From contig NW_019775439.1 of assembly GCF_001039355.2 (NCBI RefSeq), forward strand, positions 126,001 through 190,000: a DNA stretch of 64,000 bases. The letters are read 5' to 3'. Each line of letters opens with the position of its first letter. The first letter of the stretch is position 1. This DNA is from Lingula anatina. Lineage: Eukaryota > Brachiopoda > Lingulata > Lingulida > Lingulidae. The position numbers were made by a program, and so were the translations under genes. Positions 48,050 through 59,050 of this stretch are shown here, piece after piece. The notes under the pieces are model-generated. The model did no database searches and was not told where the DNA came from. It was given only the letters and a program-made list of their open reading frames with translations.

Positions 48050-48120
48050 CTGTTCTGCCCTGTACTCAGTTACGGTTTTGTTCTTACTTCGGCCAGGTAG
48101 CCGCCAACTTCTACCATCTT
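48050..48120 (-). other. Candidate divergent first exon (noncoding or upstream ORF)
   Basis: On the minus strand a segment containing an ATG and 14 further codons (MVEVGGYLAEVRTKP, then stop) ends in AG followed by GTAAG, a strong donor. It is head-to-head with DYNLT2B. It may be a 5' untranslated exon of MCF2L, whose coding exons lie downstream on the same strand, or the start of an unrelated noncoding RNA. No downstream partner exon could be assigned. Confidence 0.4.
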
Positions 48121-48325
48121 GAGGATATATGTCACTTTTTCGGTTGTTTATAGATGTCGTACCAAGACGAGCTTTGTTATTCTTCAGTTTTTATTTGATG
48201 CGCGTGTCTTGGAAAAGCGCCATCTGTTGGGGTGTTGTCGCTAAGGGCGCTGTGAAAATGTCTGACTGAAAATTATTTTCGTCTTTCTTTTTGTGTTATA
48301 AAGGTTGTCGTTTAATTATTAGGAG
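48121..48325. promoter_or_regulatory. Probable bidirectional promoter of DYNLT2B and a divergent transcript
   Basis: About 200 bases between the DYNLT2B ATG and a divergent candidate exon on the minus strand. The stretch is less AT-rich than its surroundings, contains several CpG-bearing motifs (GCGCGTG, GCGCCATCTG, GGGCGCTG) and is almost unchanged in the other allele (40931-41122), whereas flanking intron sequence has indels. No TATA box is evident. Transcription start sites are not visible from sequence. Confidence 0.5.
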
Positions 48326-49745
48326 ATGGCTCAAGTAGCTCAACCACCAGCTCCAGAAACAGAGTCTAATAATACGTACATTATAAGGCCGAATTTTCAG
48401 CACAAGTAAGTACATTGTGGGTGGACGAGATGTAACTTGTAAACAGCACAACATCATATACCAACTCGATGGTGTTGGGGGTACTCCACGGTTTCAATGT
48501 CTGAAAGATGAAAGAAGAGTATTTTACAGCGAGATGAAATCGACCTTATTAGATATACAGACATTTTTCATAAATGTTGTGACTCGTAGCTTCCATAAAC
48601 TTTCAGAACATCTCTGAATCGGAGTATACTTTGTGTTAAACTATTCGTGGCGATAACGTTATTTCAGTGAGTGGGTACAAATATTACATATGTTGCCATC
48701 TAGTTTTATTTTTTATCATGTTCCTTGAGCAGATTCACCTTAAGAATTTTTATAAATTCACAAAACAAGACAAAAATCATGGGATCAATTTAAATATATA
48801 TAAAAATTAATTTTTTCCAGAAATAACTCATACTGTACATCTTTTTTGATGATTCACTATATTTTTTCTAGATTTCGACCTGTGATAGTCAAAGAATGCA
48901 TCCATGGTGTTCTCAATGAACAACTGGCAGGCAAAAGTTATGATGCTGAAGAAGTAACAAGTCTCACCAAATTAATATCAGATGACATAAGGAATAAAAT
49001 CAAAGGTAAAAATTTTAGAAATGTTCATTTCTCAATTCAAGACATTTGCATCCATCTCCTTACATCAGTTTATCAGGTATCTGTTATTGATCAGGATCCA
49101 TAGATACCAAATCCTTTTTACACAAACTTGGTTTATTTTCTTTAGTCAGAATAAAGTTTTAAATAGAATTATTTTGTTTATGATATAGTTGGTTATATAG
49201 TTAAATAGTTGGTACTCCTAACACCAGTGCATTTAAGTCCTCAAACAATGTAATAGTTGCTTGAACATTTATTTATACCCTATCAAATCAATATTGCACA
49301 CTACAATCTTTTTGACCAAAAAACAAAACTGTAGATTTTCCAGGTTCTGAAGGAGGGGAACATTTCTAACTTGTTACAACAGTTCTCTTTTCATGACAAA
49401 TACTAGTTAACCCCACCCCCACCCCCACCCTCCAGGCCCACCTGTGGAATTGGAATCTTAAATAATTTTTGCAATATCTATTTCAGACATGGGCTATGAC
49501 AGATACAAGTTTATTGTACAGGTGGTGATAGGTGAACAGAGAGGAGAGGGAGTCAAGTATGTATAAAGATATCAATGCAATTTTTGTATGGCAAAGCACC
49601 TGATGACATTAAGGTGGAGTAACTGGTATCAAAAATACGGGATCAAATCAGATTTTGAATGTAAATTAAGTTTCTTTACTTTTGCCCACTATTAATATCA
49701 TCCTATTTCTTTAAAACAGTTGTCCTTTAGTGTGTGTGTGTGTGT

Positions 49746-49783
<38 letters not shown>

Positions 49784-50293
49784 TTGTGAGGGGGGGAGAG
49801 TTTGCTTAACAACACCAAAATGCTGTTCACTGAATTTTTAATGAAATTAATCATCTGTCTGGTCTCTTCCAGAATGGGTTGTAGGTGTCTATGGGACTCG
49901 GACACTGATAATTACGCACAGGACATATTTATGAATGTAAGTCTCTGCATGACTATGTGCTCTCCATAAAAGCCAATTAATAAGTTTCTGTACAAAATGG
50001 TTTCAGCTTTTTATGGTTGATGTTATTACTTACTAATTATGATCTCTAATTTAATCTTTTGGCCTACCCCTTAAAAGGTGGTGCACTATAAGTCTTTGCT
50101 GCCACTTAAAAAAGGCATTTTTGATTGGACAATGTCAGCACATTGGTAAAATTGTTTTGCATTTCCAGTAAAATTCAAAGGAATAACTATTATATAAGCC
50201 AATACCCCTAACCATTAAACATTTATTTCATTTATTTGATTTCAGGATTCACTGTTCTGTGTAGCAGCAGTGTTTGGAGTATTTTATTATTGA
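48326..50293 (+). CDS. DYNLT2B: Tctex-type dynein light chain, DYNLT2B/TCTEX1D2 orthologue, complete, 5 exons
   Basis: Light chain of the dynein-2 motor that carries retrograde intraflagellar transport in cilia. Exons 48326-48405, 48872-49005, 49487-49556, 49873-49936 and 50246-50293 join in frame to 131 codons plus TGA, the usual length of this family. The start MAQVAQPPAPETESNNTY is followed by IIRPNFQHKFRPVIVKECIH; MGYDRYKFIVQVVIGEQRGE, DTDNYAQDIFMN and the C-terminus DSLFCVAAVFGVFYY match human TCTEX1D2 closely. All junctions are GT/AG. The ATG is the first after the promoter region and gives the family's N-terminus. A polyadenylation signal lies at 50650-50655. The partial copy at 41123-42373 is read as the other allele. 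Confidence 0.95.
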
Positions 50294-50649
50294 AGGGCCA
50301 CAGTTTCCATCATTGTGAAAGACAATGTGTATTTCCCACTTTGTAACTATGTTAACACTCATGGATGCCGTCCACGAATAAGATGCATGTACTTATCCAA
50401 GTTATTAGGAATTTTATAACGCAATAGCCGTTTCATTTTACATCTGTTCAAAGGATTCCATTTAGAGTTGCTGGGCATGAAACTGGTCATATTTTTTGAA
50501 AGACATGTTTACTTCTTTATGCACTAAATTACAGATATTTATGTTGCCAAGTTATGTAAAGTCAACTTTTTTTCTTATTAACATTTATTTTTATGAACAG
50601 AAAAGAGAATTCCACAAGGGCAGAAAAAAAACAAGTTATATGTTTGCAA

Positions 50650-50655
50650 AATAAA
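50650..50655 (+). terminator. DYNLT2B: Candidate polyadenylation signal for DYNLT2B
   Basis: AATAAA about 360 bases after the TGA of the dynein light chain gene, in AT-rich DNA with no earlier AATAAA noticed in the 3' flank. Confidence 0.5.
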
Positions 50656-53507
50656 AAAGGTTCATCTAGAATAATTTGTACAAATATGTAATTTTTTTTT
50701 AAATTAAATACTTATTATTCAGAGTATTTCTGGTTGTTGATGCAATGTATTTAAATGTTTTGTTTTGAATTTAAGGGTGGGAGTTTGGAAAGTTGCCTTT
50801 GTTTAGATAATTTTTATTCAGCGATTTTTTAATGTTATATTTAGTTTTAATTGATCATATTCTAGTATGAGGCAAAGTTGATGAAAAACCAAAAAACTCT
50901 GAGCAATAGCAAAGTTGTATTCAAACCTTAATTCTAGGAAAAAAATAATAAGTACAGTACTGAATGTAATAATAATAAATCTGATCATTTTATCACAGCA
51001 AACACGGAGAACAATACTACAAATTTAACAAAACACAGGCACTCAAACTCAAAATTTAATAATACACTATTATAAATACATGCTGCGGACTTCTATCAAG
51101 CGCTCAGCATGTGTCTAAATTTTAAGTTTCCACTCTCATTAAGCAACAGCTTCAGTACTTAATGATGTAGCTATGTCCATATTGCAACAACACGAGACCA
51201 TGTTATAATATCTTGACCTATGCTACTACGTCTCTTGTTATTGTGAAAAGGCTCTACCTTATGGAGTATCACTGTCTCATGTTATGACAAGTCACATTGG
51301 GATCCGAAACAGATTCCAAGATAAAACTACACTACTTATGTTCAAACACCCTACTACATGTATATGGCCAAATTTGTTGAAAATTCGCCTTATATTATGG
51401 ATGGTTAAGCAAATATCCCCCCTTTCCCTTCAGGTCATCAATGGTAGGACTTATAAAAATTATTTCTGTAGGATGCTACCCTAACCTGTGATATGGCCCT
51501 TATTTATATGCATAAGCCATACTCGACGAACAATCAAAGACATGCCCATGTCATCAGAGCTAACGAAACCTGCATTGTGGCCCTTTTTATTGAGAACTGG
51601 CCCTACACTATGGATAATGAAAATAATGGCTATTCGCAGCAGGGCCTCAATCTAAGCCTAGTCTTTTCTATCCTATGGCCCCTATAAATGAGAAAGGGCC
51701 CAACAATGAATATCCAAGACTACCACAAGACATATGGCCTTCACATGACCTTTATTACTGAGAATAGGCCCTGTCCTCTGGATAAAGAAATGCCCAGGTC
51801 AAAAATCAAGCCATGGCCATGCACCAGTCTTATCAAGGACCCAAATTATTAATCTTAACTACAGCCCATATGACTGAAAGACAGGCCCTTCACTATGGAT
51901 AATAAAAGAGATACTGAAGTAAAGATGTTATAATTCATATTTATCCAAAATTGGACCTCAATGGTGAGCCTAGCATTACCCACACTTGGCACTAAGTATG
52001 AGCCCCAAATCTAGGAAAAAGACAGAAATGCCCTTGTCATATTCAGTGGTGAATATCAATAAAATTGCCAAGATTATGCATATTTATCTTAAACTACAAA
52101 TAATCACCTCATTGTACCCATGTCCCTCACCCTGACTACTCCCACTTAAATTAAACTGAATTGTAGAAGTTAAATACGCCTCCAAGCTGACTTTTATCAA
52201 CTTGATGAAAAATAAATTTTCTAAAGCCATAAAATTCACTCATTGGCAAGTCCTCTTTTTTTCCTTTTCACCAGTCAGATTTTTAAAAATCTTTTTTGGA
52301 GAGAAAAAATTAGGTAAATCAATATAACAGTTGTTTTTTCGCCAGCAACCAGCAATATGATATAAACCAGAAACTTCAACAGGGAATAATTTTACTCATT
52401 CTTCGCATGGATCTACAGTTTTGTTTTGTTTCAACTACACAAAGCCAACACCCACAAACATCATAAATTATGCAAAAAAAGACTAACATGACTTTAATTA
52501 CTTGATAAATGTACATACAAAATTGCAAAAGATATGTTAACAAGAAAAATTTCTCCTTACGTAAACAGTGGTAGGAAAACTATGTTAAATGCCCGAAACA
52601 AATATGACATAATTGGTATGTAAGATACACAAAGTATCTCAAAAAGAAAACACACTCAAGGTCCAGGCTCATTTCTGTAAAAAAAAAAACAAGACTGTCT
52701 AATATAATAAATTACATGATTGTAAATTACATATAGTAAACTTTAAACCTACACTTCAGTAACTTTCGGGTGAGACCTAAAATAAATTGATAAATCTATA
52801 AATAAATAAAAATAAATACCTAAATGAAAAAATTTCAAACTGCAGAGGGGTGGGGTACAACAAAGTGACTTCTGTCAAGTTCACGAAGCAAGCAATGGCT
52901 TCGTAATCCAGTTTCTTTTTAAAAGAAGTTTAACAGGTCACACCATGTGCCTTAGCAGTTATTTCCATTTATGAAAAAAACTCAACAACTAGCTTTTAAC
53001 AATACTTTAACAATGAAGCCATTTCATTATCAAACTCTTCTTCTCTTTTTACCCTGGACTTTCGTCCACTGTCTGCATTTTTCACATCTGAATTCTCTCA
53101 AACACCAATCTTTTCTGATGAAATAACAAGAACTGTGATGTATTAAAACTGCTGCTACTTCATTCAGTCCTTCATATGCAAAACTATAAATTTCGTCTTT
53201 TTTTTTTTCTTATCATTTTTAAGGTGTAAAGTTCACCCAAAAGTCCATTATTATAGAGAATTTCAGAACCTGAGGTATCAACAACTACAGAATATTACCT
53301 ATACATACTGCACATAAAAAAATCAACAACCTTAATTACTTTTCAGTCTCATCATATCTACAACAGTATTCTCATTTAAGTTGGTTATTACCCTTGTTCT
53401 CTTTCAGTCTGAAAACAAGACTAAATGATAACAAAATAACTTTGGTGGCAAAGTCAGACAACTTCCATGTTGGTTAAACTCCAGTCCTTTAATTGTCCTT
53501 TTGTTCT
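50656..53507. other. Intergenic region between convergent DYNLT2B and FMR1
   Basis: About 2.9 kb of AT-rich DNA between the two polyadenylation candidates, holding the degenerate repeat at 51250-52000. Some of it may belong to a longer FMR1 3' UTR. Confidence 0.55.
51250..52000. repeat. Old degenerate tandem repeat between DYNLT2B and FMR1
   Basis: The motif (T)TTATT-x-TGAGAA-x-AGGCCCT followed by ACTATGGATAA recurs at about 51585, 51750 and 51868, with weaker matches near 51360, 51490 and 51670. Spacing is irregular (120-170 bases). The open frames at 51284-51484 and 51493-51687 fall within it and are not considered genes. Confidence 0.45.
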
Positions 53508-53513
53508 TTTATT
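53508..53513 (-). terminator. Candidate polyadenylation signal for FMR1
   Basis: AATAAA on the minus strand about 280 bases beyond the FMR1 stop codon. A second AATAAA-like site occurs near 53591. Which is used cannot be told from sequence; no obvious GU-rich element was identified. Confidence 0.35.
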
Positions 53514-53793
53514 TTGTGGTATAGCTACTGCTAATCTCAGTTTTGACACTGTTTAATTGTCTTTGTCACTCTTTCTTTTTTTTTTTCAATTTTATTTTTG
53601 TCTAAGAAATTTCTACTGTTGTTGTTTTCAACTGGGAAGTATTCTCTTCGTATCAATGTTGTCACAGAGGTGTTGGGGTCACCGATAATCCACACCCACC
53701 TCAAACAAGTCCACATTCCGAAAGGAGCACAACACCGATGCATACTCAATAAATGGAGAACAGAAGATCAAGCTTCTCACATCATCAAAATGA

Positions 53794-54503
53794 TCATTTT
53801 TCTCCGTTCACCATGACAACCTTGTCAGCAGTTAGATTCGCATTGTTACTGTTATTATTACTATTACTACGGGGATTTGTTTTCCCATTTGGTTTGACGT
53901 CCGACTCACTGCCGCTTTGCTGACTCCCACCACTACCACCGATGCCGCCATTTTTCAAACCGCCGCCATTATTGGGACGTTTTCCTCCCCTGCCGCCTCC
54001 ACCGCGCTGTTCTCTCTGAGGTTTGGGCGACTCACTTTTTCTCATCATATCGTTTTTGTTCTTTGGTTGCTGCTCGCCCTTACCATCCCCTCGCCCCTTA
54101 CTGTTCTCTTTTCCACCAGAACTAGTACCGTTTGAGTTGGCAGGAGGCGGATGAGATCCCTTTGAACTCTCGTTGTTGTAACTATTGGCACTACTCTTCT
54201 TGGACATTGCATCAGAATTTTTACCAGTCCCTCCCTGGCCACCAGAGGGAGCACTAGGAGGTTTATTGTCAAAACTCTGGCCTCCAGCGCCTTCTCCTCC
54301 TCCTCCTCTATTTGTGTTAACAACGGGAACGTTCTTGGCGGCAGAACCGGCCCGTGAACCTTGAGTTGTATCCGTGTCTGTGCCAGACATCTGGCTATTG
54401 TAACCTCCACCTCGTCCTCCCCCACCGCGACCTCTACTGCGCTGAGGTCGTCTTTTACGTCTCCTGCCACGCCCTCTTCCACCATCCAATGAAGAAACAC
54501 TCT
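53794..54503 (-). CDS. FMR1: FMR1 last exon, basic/RGG and low-complexity C-terminus
   Basis: 710 nt of coding sequence from a CAG acceptor to the TAA at 53794-53796. After [20 protein letters not shown] there is an [11 protein letters not shown] run, then about 170 residues rich in Ser, Asn, Gly and Lys and finally [25 protein letters not shown] is a plausible nuclear-localisation signal. The long disordered tail is typical of invertebrate FMR1 proteins and promotes granule formation in relatives. The C-terminal VNG resembles the LVNG/LNG endings of vertebrate FMRP and FXR1. Confidence 0.93.
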
Positions 54504-57500
54504 CTGAAACATAAAGACACTCAATATCAGCATAAATCCTTGCTTTCCGTTTTATCGAGGCAATACCGAAAAAATATGGATCTGCCTAGATTCAGGAGGC
54601 GAGAGTTTATACAGTGAGAGGGAATTCATCTGAAGCATATGAAGTTCACACTATGCTGTGACAGATAAACTTCATCTTATCCCTTGCTGCACTTAACATT
54701 GAACCCTGAAATGGAGGTAAGTTGTTCGTCTTTATATTAGTGATTATATCTCCAATTAATAATATCAATATAAATGAATGAATAAATAAATAAATCACCT
54801 TGGTCTTGACTGGTGACACTAGAAACTTCCAACTGATTGTCTAAAATTGTGTCCTCGTCATCAGTCCTGCGCAACCTGTCACCCCCTCTGCCACGATCTT
54901 CATTATATACTGAAATACATATACAAATATGAACAATGTAAATCTTACATACACAGCACAGAATCACATGATATATAATATTATAATGTAATATGATATA
55001 TATATGGTATATAATGATATTAAATGTTATAATGTTAATGTTAAATACATATATGGCAGTCTCAGGGATCAAATACATTTATTGCATATAAAACACCTGC
55101 TTATAAAACACATGCTTGACTACTTAATTCCAAAAATGCAAGAAGCCTCTGAGAAAAAAAGTGAAGCTGATGGCTGGAGAAGTACAAGTCATTCAGTGTA
55201 TTAAGCTTTTAAAAAATAGCTAAGTAATCAGCAAGGTTAAATAGTATTTGCGAGACCCATTACAAAATTAAATAGCATAAATGTTGCAGATCAAAACAAG
55301 ATGCACACATTGTTATCACATGGAGTACTCCAACACATAAACCCTGACTGGTCTGGGTACGAGTGACATCATCAGGCTTATTCTTTCCAAATGCGTGCTA
55401 CAGAAAGTGCATGTAAAACAATAAGAGGCAAACTTCAAGCTTAACAGGAATCACAGTGAAGAAAACACAGTGAACATCTTCAAAACAAACCAACAGATGC
55501 AGTGAGCAAATCTAAAATGTGACATTTGGCAGGAAAAAAAAAAAATTCAGACATCACAAGCTTCTACATGGGGTATCTGATTAAGTGAATCTACAGGCCA
55601 CCAAACATGAAGATCCTGGCCATAAATAAATGATCTTAATAATAACATCTAAATATGAATATACTGGTTTATTTCTTTCTTTTGTGATTTGTTGTATGTT
55701 ATCAGTTGTTCATTGTACATAATACCATGTCATGTTACACTATTTACTCACAACTAATATAGCTTCAATTTAGTGTTGAGCACTCTAATGCTATGGTGGC
55801 TAACCAATATATCAGACAGATTAAATTATGCAACACTACCTATTTATTCTAGTAAGCAACAATAATAAGTCACAAGAAATTATTGGAATCAGGTACACTG
55901 CTACAATTGCATATCAAGAAAAACAGGCAGTGGTTACTTATCTCTTATTTTAAAGAGAAATTGTCAGGAACTCATGATTTTTCTTAATTTTTTTCATTAT
56001 TCATAATTTATCATGTTTTTTTTTTTTTTTTTTTTTTTTTTGGGGGGGGGGGTCAAGCTAAAGCCAAAATGAGTAAAAAAAACATACAAATAACGACAGA
56101 ATTACATGTAAGCTGGCTAAACACAGGTTTTCTACTGATACTGATACATTAGACTTAGCACTGTAAGGCATATTTTCAACATTCAAAGCAGGCAGAGTGT
56201 AAAACACCAGAAAAGCTAAAACATACATGTAATATGGAAGTCGTCAACATCATCCAAAGTAACATGCCTTTCATAGAGCGGGCTTCTTCTCCCATCTATT
56301 AATATAAGGAGTGTATGAGTAACATCAGACATTAAAATTTGTCAACAGAGCTTTTCCTGTTATCCTGACTAGTGATGACATTTTCAAAAAAAAAAAAAAG
56401 ATTTTTTTTTTCTGGGTTCGTTGTTTACCCATTCAAAAAGTAGTTGATACTAAAATGAATTTCTGCAATCGTAAGAGTTTTAACAAATCCACTAACAATA
56501 AATGCTGTGTTCTATCTTTCAGAATTCAGTGAGATTTTCTTTTCTGTGTCCAACTTGGCAAAGAGTGAAATGAAAATATTTGGTAGTGCAACTTATGTTT
56601 CTTGTCAACAAAAATACTAAAATCAAAATCTGAACATTTTAGACTGGTGGTAATTCTAACCAAAATACAATAACGTACAAAGGGCAAAAATCAAAAACTT
56701 TTGCAAGAACCATAAAATCAAGTACAAAAAAGTCGCTCATGCATAGCAAAAATGTTCTCATGCTGACAGCAGGTAAAAAGCCAGACAAATAGTCATACAA
56801 AAATCGGGAAACTTTTACCATTTTCTCTCAGAGAAGGCAACCCTCGTCCCCTTCCTCTGCCACGCCCACCTCGCTGGCGCCCCCTATTCTGGTGTAAAGC
56901 GCTGTCTGTGTAATACCCCATGTTGTACAGGTGGTCGTGGTCATCGCCAATATCTTCTGACCAATCAGAGACAGGGTGATGCATATCATCACCTTGAAAA
57001 ATCAAAATAAATTGATTACAATAAATAAAATATGACAGCTTTTTTCTAACCCTTATTTTTCGAGCACTGCAGCAGTTATAATTTCTATTTCTTATCTATT
57101 AATATATCCATCTAAAATAAATAAAATTTGTGTTTTTATCCTAGAAAGGGTTAATCAAACAAAATTTAAAGAACATTCTAAACATTATTTCATGCATACA
57201 GAATTGACTAAAAGTTTTTATCCTCCATTAAGTTTAATGAAAAAAAAAGCAATTAACAAAAAAAATATATATATAACTGACAGGAATTGACCTTCTCTTA
57301 AATTACCCAATTTGACCTCATTACCAGAAGCATAGCGCTCATTGGCCCATCGTCTCGGTCCCCGTCCCCTGCCACGGCCGCCACGGTAACCGCCTCGACC
57401 ACGGACACCACGATCACTATGGTACGAGTCATCACTGCCCCTGGGGAGAGGAAAAAGAAAATAATTCATTACTGAGAGAACATCTACTTTTTTCAATTTA

Positions 57501-58999
57501 TCATCTGTTTGCTTTTATCCTTTTTTACTTTCAAAGTATGCCTGAACAGTTTTGTGCACGCAATTTAAATGGCAACGTCCTAGAAAATCATGAATGTTAA
57601 ATCTTAGTTACAATTATAGCTGTGGTCTCATCATCATCATTAGAAGTTATCTTCTCATAAGAGACTGAGGCTATTGTGTGCATGAAAAGATGCTTCTTTC
57701 ATTTTTATTTATTGATTTATTTTGAAAATTAAAAATGCCCCCCCCTTTAACACCAGATATGTACAAAACACAATACAGTCCTTTCCATATTTTAAAATGT
57801 ACTAAGAACCTGCCAATAAACAAAAATCCTCACACCTGGTATGCTTATTATAAACCAACATTAATGAATCTTCCGCCTTCCACATTTAGTTGGTCTACTC
57901 TTACCTTCTCTCCCTTGGAGGAGGGAAATAAGGACCCGGTTGGTTCGGGCCTGCAATACTCCGTAACTGCTGGTCTATCTCCTGCTTCTCTTGACGCAAT
58001 TGTTCTACTTCCTGGAACCAGAGAGGCCAAGTTTTGTTTAATTTTATTTATTTGTTTAACAACATGCAAACAAAACATCTGCAGTTCATACTGCACCTCC
58101 TCCACCCCCTTTCCCTTTCCTTACCCAAAGCAATATCTAAGACGAGTGAGACTTTCTACATGTCTTTCTCCATAACTAAAAAAATGAAATAGGTATAACT
58201 ATTAGAAGTACACCATAACACAGACAGTCCTTCTAATTTCCTGTCTGAACAAGATTTAATGATAAAACTTAAGACTACATTTCCAGCCCAACAGTACATG
58301 ACCCCCAGGTCTTCTACATGACCCACTGGTCTTCCTACCTTCAAGTGTTCCAAGTGATACTCCAGCAGTATCCTGGCATTGGCAATAGCCTCCATAGTTC
58401 CTACAAATACAAAAGGCACTTGTCCCTGGAAATAAAAAATGAAAGGGAAAATAGTCAATTTTATTTCAACTTCTTGTTTCAGCTATATAACACAGATTCC
58501 TTGATAATATGATCGACAGGAATTCTACATCCTAAATTTACTTTGATCTCCTTTTTAGAAAATAAAATAAAATTACAATTCATTACCATAATAAGCTTCT
58601 CTCCTGATATTTTAGCTCCATGTTTCCAGACATGCACTTTCTTTCATTTTCAACATCATATAAAACCAACATGCAATTCGAGAAACCAACCACTAATGAT
58701 CAAAGCAAAAAAAAAGATTTAATAATACTTCACAACAAACATTATATGTCAGGATTCTTGAAGAGTGTTACTAACCTTCAATCACCCTAGTCTGTTTCCT
58801 CTACCTCTTATCACAAAGGGCCCCGACAACAACAAATTCTTAACTAGCAGGGCCCGATATCAGTCAGACAAAGAAATTAAGAATTTTTTATTACAGAAAT
58901 TTGTAATCCCACCATCACCACCATTTAAATCTGAGACGTAAAATGAATAAATAAACAAACAAAAATTCATTCACTTAACCAATCACATTTCAAAAGACA

Positions 59000-59050
<51 letters not shown>

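Larger units (their letters stand above)
42696..49730. repeat. Haplotype 1 segment, continuation from 33939
   Basis: Starts inside the same TTAA element in which 30621-33939 ends and then parallels 35993-42560. It contains the full DYNLT2B promoter and exons 1-3 and continues uninterrupted into exons 4 and 5. It includes the N gap at 47034-47394. Confidence 0.85.

Noticed and set aside
54045-54533. 162-codon frame overlapping the last FMR1 exon
   Set aside because: It is another frame of the same strand as the true exon. The true frame is fixed by splice phase, RGG composition and the C-terminal VNG.
57218-57324. Extension of the first RGG exon beyond 57325
   Set aside because: The frame stays open, but only the donor at 57321-57324 gives the phase needed by the next exon.
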